DNA from: Synchiropus splendidus
Lineage: Eukaryota > Chordata > Actinopteri > Syngnathiformes > Callionymidae
DNA: 64,000 nt
Assembly (NCBI RefSeq): GCF_027744825.2
Contig: NW_026527054.1
Coordinates: 1,922,001-1,986,000 of the forward strand
Direction of reading: 5' to 3'
This document shows, one piece after another, positions 50,930 to 61,940 of this stretch (position 1 is the stretch's first letter; each line of letters starts with the position of its first letter). The translations under genes and the position numbers were made by a program. Below the pieces are notes generated by a model, which was not told the origin of the DNA, searched no databases, and worked only from the letters and a program-made list of their open reading frames with translations.

Positions 50930-53170
50930 TTGCAACTACCAGAGAGACCCGTTATGCTATAGTGGGAGGTGAAAATGTCATGTTCTGAAGCTTCCCTGCA
51001 AAGTTATGGCACAATTCAGAAAACGCGTTTTCAGCCTGAGAAAAGGTCGATTCAGGAACACCAAACATAAAACTGTTGAAAACTTTCGAAAAACACTTCA
51101 GACAACTTAGATTTTATGTGCAACTACTAGAAAGACCCTTTCTGCTATAATGGGAAATGAACATTTCATGATCTGAAGCTTCCCTGCAAAGTTATGGCAC
51201 AATGCAGAAAACGCGTTTTCAGCCTGAGATAAGGTCGATTCAGGAACACCAAACATAAAAATGTTGAAAACTTTCGAAAAACACTTCAGACAGCTTAGAT
51301 TTGATTTGCAATTACGAGAAAGACCCTTTCTGCTATAGTGGGAGGTGAAAATTTCATGTTCTGAAGCTTCGCTGCAAAGTTCTGGCACAATGCGTAAAAC
51401 TCGTTTTCAGCCTGAGATGAGGTTGATTTCAGAACGACAAACATAAAAATGTTGCCAACTTTGGAAAAACACTTCAGACAGCTTAGATTTGATGTGCAAC
51501 TACTAGAAGGACCATTTCTGCTATAGTGGGAGGCGTAAATTTCATGTTCTGAAGATTCCCTGCAAAGTTATGGCAGAATGCGTAAATCGTGTTTTCAGCC
51601 TGAGATAAGGTCGATTCCTGAACGCCAAACATAAAAATGTTGATAACTTTGGAAAAACACTTCAGACAGCTTAGATTTGATGTGCAACTACTAGAAAGAC
51701 CCTTTCTGCTATAGTGGGAGGTGAAAATTTCATGTTCTGACGCTATACTGCAAAGTTATGGCACAATGCAGAAAATGCGTTTTCAGCCTGAGATAAGGTC
51801 GATTCCGGAATGCCAAACGTAAAAATGTTGATTACTTTGGAAAAACACTTCAGACAGCTTAGATTTGATGTGCAACTTCTAGAAAGACCCATTCTGCTAT
51901 AGTGGGAGGTGAAAATTTCATGTTCTGACGCTATATTGCAAAGTTATGGCACAATGCAGAAAATGCGTTTTCAGCCTGAGATAAGGTCGATTCCGGAATG
52001 CCAAACGTAAAAATGTTGATAACTTTGGAAAAACACTTCAGACAGCTTAGATTTGATGTGCAACTACTAGAAAGACCCATTCTGCTATAGTGGGAGTTGA
52101 AAATTTCATGTTCAGAAGCTTCCCTGCAAAGTTATGGCACATTGCAGAAAACGCGTTTTCAGCCTGAAATAAGTTAGATTCAGGAACGCCAAAAAACACA
52201 AAAATGTTGAAAACTTTCAAAAAACACTTCAGACAGTTTAGATTTGAAGTGCAAGTACGAGAAAGACCCTTTCTGCTATAATGGGAATTGAAAATTTCAT
52301 GTTCTGAAGCTTTCCTCCAAAGTTATGGCACAATGCAGAAAACGCGCTCACAGCCTGAGATAAGGTGGGTTCCGTAACGCCAAACATAAAAATGTTGATA
52401 ACTTTGGAAAAACACTTCAGACAGCTAAGATTTGATGTGTAAATACGAGAAAGACCCTTTCTGCTATAGTGGGAGGTGAAAACTTCATGTTCTGAAGCTT
52501 CCCTGCAAAGCTATGACACAATTCCGAAAACGCGTTTTCAGCCTGAGATAAGGTCGATTCCGGAACGAAAAACATAAAAATGTTGATAACTTCGGAAAAA
52601 CACATCAGACAGCTTAGATTTCCTTTGCAACTACGAGAAAGACCCTTTCTGCTATAGTGGTTTGTGAAAATTCGATGTTCGGACGCTTCCCGGCAAAGTT
52701 ATGGAACAGTGCGTTAAACGCATTTTCAGCCTGAGATAAGGTCGATTCCGGAACGCCAAACATAAAAATGTTGTTAACTTTGGAAAAACACGTCAGACAG
52801 CTTAGATTTGACTTGTAACTACTAGAAAGACCCTTTCTGCTATACTGGGAGGTGAAAATTTCATGTTCTGTAGCTTCCCTGCAAAGTTATGACACAATGC
52901 AGAAAACGCGTTTTCAGCCTGAGATAAGGTCGATTCTGGAACGCCAAACATAAAAATGTTGATAACTTTCGAAAAACACTTCAGACAGCTTAGATTTGAA
53001 GTGTAACTACTAGAAAGACCCTTTCTGCTATAGTGGGAGGTGAAAATTTCATGTTCTGATGCTTCCCTGCAAAGTTATGGCACAATGCAGAAAACGCATT
53101 TTCAGCCTGATATAAGGTGGGTTCAGGAAGGAGAAACATCAAAATGTTGATAACTTTGGAAAAACACCAG
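50930..53170. repeat. Long satellite module, copy 2 of 3, with one extra monomer
   Basis: Same monomer order as 47191-49230. Between the 51107 and 52417 landmarks it is 191 bp longer than copies 1 and 3: the GACGCTAT monomer is present twice in tandem (about 51735 and 51925), and a 3-bp insertion lies in CCAAAAAACACAAAAATG near 52190. The end has CACCAGACAG, a 2-bp loss shared with copy 3 but not copy 1. Confidence 0.85.
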
Positions 53171-56100
53171 ACAGCTTAGATTTGATGTGCAACTACTAGA
53201 AAGACAATTTCTGCTATAGTGGTAGGTGAAACTTTCGAGTTCTGAAGCTTTCCTTCAAAGTTATGGCACAATGCAGAAAACGCGTTTTCAGCCTGAGATA
53301 AGATGTTTTCCGGAACGCCAAAAATAAAAATGTTGATAACTTTGGAAAAACACATCAGACAGCTTATATTTGATGTGCAACTACTCGAAAGACCCTTTCT
53401 GCTATAGTGGGAGGTGAAACGTTCATGTTCTGAAGCTTTCCTTCAAAGTTATGGCACAATGCAGAAAATGCGTTTTCAGCCTGAGATAAGGTGGGTTCCG
53501 GAACGCCAAACATAAAAATGTTGATAACTTTGGAAAAACACTTGAGACAGCTTGGATTTGATGTGCAACTACTACAAGGACCCTGTCTGTTATAGTGGGA
53601 GTTGAAAATTTCATGTTTTTAAGCTTCCCTGCAAAGTTGAGGAACAATGCAGAAAACGCGTTTTCAGCCTGAGATAAGGTGGGTTCCGAAACGTCAAACA
53701 TAAAAATGTTGATAACTTTGGAAAAAACATTTCAGACAGCTTAGATTTGATGTGCAACTACTAGAAAGACCCTTTCTGCTATAGTGGGAGGTGGAAATTT
53801 CATGTTCTGAAGATTCCCATCAAAGTTATGGCACAAAGCAGAAAACGCGTTTACAGCCTGAGATAATGTGGGTTTCGGAACGCCAAACATAAAAATGTTG
53901 ATAACTTTGGAAGAACACTTCAGAGAGCTTACATTTGATGTGTAACTACTGGAAAGACCCTTACTGCTATAGTGGGAGGTGAAACTTTCATGTTCTGAAG
54001 CTTTCCTTCAAAGTTATGGCACAATGCAAAAAACGCGTTTTCAGCCTGAGACAAGGTGGGTTCCGGAACGCCAAACATAAAAATGTTGATAACTTTCGAA
54101 AAACACTTCAGACAGCTTAGATTTGATGTGCAACTACTACAAAGACCCTGTCTGTCATAGTGGGAGTTGAAAATTTCATGTTCTGAAGCTTCCCTGCAAA
54201 GTTATGGCACAATGCAGAAAACGCGTTTTCAGCCTGAGATAAGGTGGGTTCCGGAACGCCAAACATAAAAATGTTGATAACTTTCGAAAAACACTTCAGA
54301 CAGCTTAGATTTGTTGTGCAACTACTCGAAAGACCCTTTCTGCTATAGTGGGAGGTGAAAATTTCATATTCTGCAGCTTTATGGAAAATGGTGATGGCAC
54401 AATGCAGAAAACGCGTTTTGAGCCTGAGATAAGGTTGATTACGGAACGCCAAATATAAAAATGTTGATAACTTTGGAAAAACTCTTTAGACAGCTTAGAT
54501 TTGATGTGCAACTACTTGAGAGACCCTTTATGCTATAGTGGAAGGTGAAAATTTCATGTTCTGAAAATTCCCTGCAAAGTTATGGCACAATGAAGAAAAC
54601 ACGTATTCAACCTGAGATAAGATGGGTTCGGGAACGCCAAACATAAAAATGTTGAAAACTTTCGAAAAACACTTCAGACAGCTTAGATTTGATGTGCAAC
54701 TATAGGAAAGACCCTTTCTGCTGTAGTGGGTAGTGAAAATTTCATGTTCTGTGGCATCCCTGCAAAGTTATGGCACAATGCAAAAAACACGTTTTCAGAC
54801 TGAGATAAGGTCGATTTCAGAACGGCAAACATAAAAATGTTGATGACTTTGGAAAAACTCTTTAGACAGCTTAGATTTGATGTGCAACTACTAGAAAGAC
54901 CCTTTCTGCTATAGTGGGAGTTGAAATTTTCATGTTCAGAAGCTTTCCTGCAAAGTTATGGCACAATGCGTAAAACGCGTTTTCAGCCTGAGATAAGGTT
55001 GATTCCGGAACACCAAACATGAAAGTGTTGATAACTTTGGAAAAGCAATTCAAACAGCTTCGATTTGATGTTCAATTACTAGAAAGACCCTTTCTGCTAT
55101 AGTGGGAGGTTAAAATTTCATGTTCTGAAGCTTCCCTGCAAAGTTATGTCACAATACAGAAAACGCGTTTTCAGCCTCACATAAGGTCAATTCCGGAACG
55201 CCAAACGTAAAAATGTTGATAACTTCGGAAAGACACTTCAGACAGCTTAGATTTGATGTACAAGTACTAGAAAGACCCTTTCTGCTACAGTGGGAGGAGA
55301 AAATTTCATGTTCTGAAGCTTTCCTGCAAAGTTATGGCACAATGCGTAAAATCCGTTTTCAGCCTGAGATAAGGTCGATTCCGGAACGTCAAATATAAAA
55401 ATGTTGATAGCTTTCGAAAAACACTTCAGACAACTTAGATTTGATGTGCAATTACTAGATAGACCCTGTCTGTTATAGTGGGAGGTGAAAATGTCATGTT
55501 CTGAAGCTTCCCTGCAAAGTTATGGCACAAAGCAGAAAACACGTTTTTAGCCTGAGATGATGTGGGTTCCAGAACGGCAAACATAAAAATGTTGATAACT
55601 TTGGAAAAACATTTCAGACAGCTTAGATTTGATCTGCAACTACTAGAAAGACCCTTTCTGCGATAGTGGGAGGTGAAAATTTCATGTTCTGAAGCTTTAT
55701 GCAAAGTTATGGCACAATGCGTAAAACGTGTTTTCAGCCTGAGATAAGGTCGATTCCGGAACGCCAAACATGAAAATGTTGATAACTTTGGAAAAACACT
55801 TCAGACAGCTTCGATTTGATGTGCAACACCAAGACAGACCCTTTCTGCAACAGGGGGTGGTTAAAATTTCTTATTCTGAAGTTTCCTGCAAAGTTATGGC
55901 ACAATGCAGAAAAAGCGTTTTCAGCTTGAGATAAGGTGGTTTCCCGAACGCCAATCATAAAAATGTTGAAAACTTTGGAAAAACACTTCAGACAGCTTAG
56001 ACTTGATGAGCAACTCTTAGAAAGACCCTTTCTGCTATAGTGGAAGTTTAAAATTTCATGTTCTGAAGCTTCCTTGCAAAGTTATGGCACAATGCAGAAA

Positions 56101-56520
56101 AAAAGGTTTTCAGCCTGAGATAAAGTCGGTTCCGGAACGCCAAACATAAAAATGATGATAACTATGGAAAAACACTTCAGACAGCTTAGATTTGATGTGC
56201 AACTACTAGAAAGACCCTTTCTGCTACAGTGGGAGGTGAAAATTTCATGTTCTGAAGCTTTCCTGCAAAGTTATGGCACAATGCGTAAAATGCGTTTTCA
56301 GCCTGAGATAAGGTCGATTCCGGAACGCCAAACATAAAGAGGTTCATAATTCTGGAAAAACACTTCAGACAGCTTAGATTTGATGTGCAACTACTAGAAA
56401 GACCATTTCTGCCATTGTGGAAGTGAAAATTCGATGTTCTGAAGCTTCCCTGCAAAGTTATGCCACAATGCAGGAAACGCGTTTTCAGCCTGAGATAAGG
56501 TCGATTCCGGAACGCCAAAC
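53171..56520. repeat. Satellite segment partly copied at 60.1-61.9 kb
   Basis: 53220-53730 matches 60170-60680 at an offset of 6949 bp. 55430-56520 matches 60875-61940 at 5443 bp. The monomers between (about 54200-55520) have no counterpart in the downstream copy. Markers include ACTACAAGGACCCTGTCTG, CAACACCAAGACAGACCC and CAGGGGGTGG. Confidence 0.8.
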
Positions 56521-57889
56521 ATAAAAATATTGATAACTTTGGAAAAACTCTTTAGACAGCTTAGATTTGATGTGCAACTACTAGAAAGACCCTTTCTGCT
56601 ATCGTGGGAGGTGAAAATTTCATGTTCTGAAGCTTCCCTGCAAAGTTATGTCACAATGCAGAAAACGCGTTTTCAGCCTCACATAAGGTCAATTCCGGAA
56701 CGCCAAACATAAAAATGTTAATAACTTCGGAAAAACACTTCAGACAGCTTAGATTTGATGTGCAACTACTAGAAAGACCCTTTCTGCTATAGTGGGAGGT
56801 GAAATTTTTTTGTTCTGAAGCTTCCCTGCAAAGTTATGGCACAATGCAGAAAACGCGTTTTCAGCCTCACATAAGGTCGATTCCGGAACGCCAAACATAA
56901 AAATGTTGATAACTTCCGAAAAACACTTCAGACAGCTAAGATTTGATGTGCAACTACTCGAGAGACCCTTTATGCTATAGTGGAAGGTGAAAATTTCATA
57001 TTCTGAAAATTCCCGGCAAAGTTATGGCACAATGAAGAAAACGCGTATTCAGCCCGAGATAAGATCGATTCCGGAACGCCAAACATAAAAATGTTGATAA
57101 CTTTTGAAAAACACTTCAGACAGCTTAGATTTGATGTGCAACTACAAGAAAGACCCTTTCTGCTATAGTGGGTAGTGAAAATTTCATGTTCTGAAGCTTC
57201 CCTGCAAAGTTATGGCACAATGCGTAAAACACGTTTTCAGCCTGAGATAAGGTCGATTTCAGAACGGCAAAACATAAAAATGTTGCTAACTTTGGAAAAA
57301 CACTTCAGACAGCTTAGATTTGATGTGCAACTACTAGAAAGACCCTTTCTGCTATAGTGGGAGGTGAAAATTTCATGTTCTGAAGTTTCCCTGCAAAGGT
57401 ATGGCACAATGCAGAAAAGGCGTTTTCAATAAGGTGTGTTCCGGAACGCCAAACATAAAAATGTTGATAACTTTCGAAAAACACTTCAGACAGCTTAGAT
57501 TTGTTGTGCAACTACTCGAAAGACCCTTTCTGCTATAGTGGGAGGTGAAAATTTCATATTCTGCAGCTTTCCTGCAAAGTGATGGTACAATGCAGAAAAC
57601 GCGTTTTGAGCCTGAGATAAGGTTGATTACGGAACGCCAAACATAAAAATGTTGATAACTTTGGAAAAACTCTTTAGACAGCTTAGATTTGATGTGCAAC
57701 TATAGGAAAGACCCTTTCTGCTATAGTGGGTAGTGATAATTTCATGTTCTGTGGCATCCCTGCAAAGTTATGGCACAATGCAAAAAACACGTTTTCAGAC
57801 TGAGATAAGGTTGATTCCGGAACACCAAACATGAAAGTGTTGATAACTTTGGAAAAACAATTCAAACAGCTTCGATTTGATGTTCAACT
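56521..57889. repeat. Mixed satellite monomers
   Basis: Seven monomers. 56640-56990 resembles 61920-62200. The pair near 57426, with a 7-bp deletion (TTTTCAATAAGG) followed by a TTGTTGTGCAAC / CATATTCTGCAG monomer, matches monomers at 13366 and 10737 more than 40 kb away. No gene is seen. Confidence 0.75.
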
Positions 57890-59930
57890 ACTAGAAAGAC
57901 CCGTTATGCTATAGTGGGAGGTGAAAATGTCATGTTCTGACGCTTCCCTGCAAAGTTATGGCACAATTCAGAAAACGCGTTTTCAGCCTGAGAAAAGGTC
58001 GATTCAGGAACACCAAACATAAAACTGTTGAAAACTTTCGAAAAACACTTCAGACAGCTTAGATTTGATGTGCAACTACTAGAAAGACCCTTTCTGCTAT
58101 AGTGGGAAATGAACATTTCATGATCTGAAGCTTCCCTGCAAAGTTATGGCACAATGCAGAAAACGCGTTTTCAGCCTGAGATAAGGTCGATTCAGGAACA
58201 CCAAACATAAAAATGTTGAAAACTTTCGAAAAACACTTCAGACAGCTTAGATTTGATGTGCAACTACGAGAAAGACCCTTTCTGCTATAGTGGGAGGTGA
58301 AAATTTCATGTTCTGAAGCTTCGCTGCAAAGTTCTGGCACAATGCGTAAAACTCGTTTTCAGCCTGAGATGAGGTTGATTTCAGAACGACAAACATAAAA
58401 ATGTTGCTAACTTTGGAAAAACACTTCAGACAGCTTAGATTTGATGTGCAACTACTAGAAGGACCATTTCTGCTATAGTGGGAGGTGTAAATTTCATGTT
58501 CTGAAGATTCCCTGCAAAGTTATGGCAGAATGCGTAAATCGTGTTTTCAGCCTGAGATAAGGTCGATTCCTGAACGCCAAACATAAAAATGTTGATAACA
58601 TTGGAAAAACACTTCAGACAGCTTAGATTTGATGTGCAACTACTTGAAAGACCCTTTCTGCTATAGTGGGAGGTGAAAATTTCATGTTCTGACGCTATAC
58701 TGCAAAGTTATGGCACAATGCAGAAAATGCGTTTTCAGCCTGAGATAAGGTCGATTCCGGAATGCCAAACGTAAAAATGTTGATAACTTTGGAAAAACGC
58801 TTCAGACAGCTTAGATTTGATGTGCAACTACTAGAAAGACCCATTCTGCTATAGTGGGAGTTGAAAATTTCATGTTCAGAAGCTTCCCTGCAAAGTTATG
58901 GCACATTGCAGAAAACGCGTTTTCAGCCTGAAATAAGTTAGATTCAGGAACGCCAAACACAAAAATGTTGAAAACTTTCAAAAAACACTTCAGACAGTTT
59001 AGATTTGAAGTGCAAGTACGAGAAAGACCCTTTCTGCTATAATGGGAATTGAAAATTTCATGTTCTGAAGCTTTCCTCCAAAGTTATGGCACAATGCAGA
59101 AAACGCGCTCACAGCCTGAGATAAGGTGGGTTCCGTAACGCCAAACATAAAAATGTTGATAACTTTGGAAAAACACTTCAGACAGCTAAGATTTGATGTG
59201 TAAATACTAGAAAGACCCTTTCTGCTATAGTGGGAGGTGAAAACTTCATGTTCTGAAGCTTCCCTGCAAAGCTATGACACAATTTCGAAAACGCGTTTTC
59301 AGCCTGAGATAAGGTCGATTCCGGAACGAAAAACATAAAAATGTTGATAACTTCGGAAAAACACATCAGACAGCTTAGATTTCATTTGCAAGTACGAGAA
59401 AGACCCTTTCTGCTATAGTGGTTTGTGAAAATTCGATGTTCGGACGCTTCCCGGCAAAGTTATGGAACAGTGCGTTAAACGCATTTTCAGCCTGAGATAA
59501 GGTCGATTCCGGAACGCCAAACATAAAAATGTTGTTAACTTTGGAAAAACACATCAGACAGCTTAGATTTGACTTGCAACTACTAGAAAGACCCTTTCTG
59601 CTATAGTGGGAGGTGAAAATTTCATGTTCTGAAGCTTCCCTGCAAAGTTATGGCACAATGCAGAAAACGCGTTTTCAGCCTGAGATAAGGTCGATTCCGG
59701 AACGCCAAACATAAAAATGTTGATAACTTTCGAAAAACACTTCAGACAGCTTAGATTTGAAGTGTAACTACTAGAAAGACCCTTTCTGCTATAGTGGGAG
59801 GTGAAAATTTCATGTTCTGATGCTTCCCTGCAAAGTTATGGCACAATGCCGAAAACGCATTTTCAGCCTGATATAAGGTGGGTTCAGGAAGGAGAAACAT
59901 CAAAATGTTGATAACTTTGGAAAAACACCA
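57890..59930. repeat. Long satellite module, copy 3 of 3
   Basis: Same series as 47191-49230 without the extra monomer of copy 2. Its left edge falls inside a monomer at about 57897, where CTACTAGAAAGACCCG replaces the CTACAGAGAGACCCG or CTACCAGAGAGACCCG of other copies, so the join is within the CTACTAG part of the repeat. Confidence 0.85.
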
Positions 59931-61940
59931 GACAGCTTAGATTTGATGTGCAACTACTTCAAAGACCCTTTCTGCTATAGTGGGAGGTGAAAATTTGATG
60001 TTCTGAAGCTTCCCTGCAAAGTTATGGCACAATGCAGAAAACGCGTTTTCAGCCTGAAAAAAGGTGGGTTCCGGAACGCCAAACTTAAAAATGTTAATAA
60101 CTTTGGAAAACCACTTCAGACAGCTTAGATTTGATGTGCAACTACTAGAAAGACAATTTCTGCTATAGTGGTAGGTGAAACTTTCGAGTTCTGAAGCTTT
60201 CCTTCAAAGTTATGGCACAATGCAGAAAACGCGTTTTCAGCCTGAGATAAGATGTTTTCCGGAACGCCAAAAATAAAAATGTTGATAACTTCGGAAAAAC
60301 ACATCAGACAGCTTATATTTGATGTGCAACTACTCGAAAGACCCTTTCTGCTATAGTGGGAGGTGAAACGTTCATGTTCTGAAGCTTTCCTTCAAAGTTA
60401 TGGCACAATGCAGAAAATGCGTTTTCAGCCTGAGATAAGGTGGGTTCCGGAACGCCAAACATAAAAATGTTGATAACTTTGGAAAAACACTTGAGACAGC
60501 TTGGATTTGATGTGCAACTACTACAAGGACCCTGTCTGTTATAGTGGGAGTTGAAAATTTCATGTTCTTAAGCTTCCCTGTAAAGTTGAGGAACAATGCA
60601 GAAAACGCGTTTTCAGCCTGAGATAAGGTGGGTTCCGAAATGTCAAACATAAAAATGTTGATAACTTTGGAAAAAACATTTCAGACAGCTTAGATTTGAT
60701 GTGTAACTACTGGAAAGACCCTTACTGCTATAGTGGGAGGTGAAAATTTCATGTTCTGAAGGTTTCCTTCAAAGTTATGGCACAATGCAAAAAACGCGTT
60801 TTCAGGCTGAGACAAGGTGGGTTCCGGAACGCCAAACATAAAAATGTTGATAATTTTCGAAAAACACTTCAGACAGCTTAGATTTGATGTGCAACTACTA
60901 CAAAGACCCTGTCTGTTATAGTGGGAGTTGAAAATTTCATGTTCTGAAGCTTCCCTGCAAAGTTATGGCACAAAGCAGAAAACGCGTTTTCAGCCTGAGA
61001 TGTTGTGGGTTCCAGAACGGCAAACATAAAAATGTTGATAACTTTGGAAAAACATTTCAGACAGCTTAGATTTGATCTGCAACTACTAGAAAGACCCTTT
61101 CTGCGATAGTGGGAGGTGAAAATTTCATGTTCTGAAGCTTTATGCAAAGTTATGGCACAATGCGTAAAACGTGTTTTCAGCCTGAGATAAGGTCGATTCC
61201 GGAACGCCAAACATGAAAATGTTGATAACTTTGGAAAAACACTTCAGACAGCTTCGATTTGATGTGCAACACCAAGACAGACCCTTTCTGCAACAGGGGG
61301 TGGTTAAAATTTCTTATTCTGAAGTTTCCTGCAAAGTTATGGCACAATGTAGAAAAAGCGTTTTCAGCTTGAGATAAGGTGGTTTCCCGAACGCCAAACA
61401 TAAAAATGTTGAAAACTTTGGAAAAACACTTCAGACAGCTTAGACTTGATGACTAACTCTTAGAAAGACCCTTTCTGCTATAGTGGAAGTTTAAAATTTC
61501 ATGTTCTGAAGCTTCCTTGCAAAGTTATGGCACAATGCGGAAAAAAAGGTTTTCAGCCTGAGATAAAGTCGGTAACGGAACGCCAAACATAAAAATGTTG
61601 ATAACTATGGAAAAACACTTCAGACAGCTTAGATTTGATGTGCAACTACTAGAAAGACCCTTTCTGCTACAGTGGGAGGTGAAAATTTCATGTTCTGAAG
61701 CTTTCCTGCAAAGTTATGGCACAATTCGTAAAATGCGTTTTCAGCCTGAGATAAGGTCGATTCCGGAACGCCAAACATAAAAAGGTTCATAATTCTGGAA
61801 AAACACTTCAGACAGCTTAGATTTGATGTGCAACTACTAGAAAGACCATTTCTGCCATTGTGGAAGTGAAAATTCGATGTTCTGAAGCTTCCCTGCAAAG
61901 TTATGCCACAATGCAGAAAACGCGTTTTCAGCCTCACATA
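59931..61940. repeat. Downstream copy of the 53.2-56.5 kb segment, shortened
   Basis: Carries one extra monomer at about 59935-60120 compared with copy 2, then follows 53220-53730, jumps one monomer forward near 60690, and jumps about seven further monomers near 60975 to follow 55530-56520. The net change of offset is 6949 to 5443 bp, eight monomers. Every jump keeps the 188-bp register. Confidence 0.8.
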
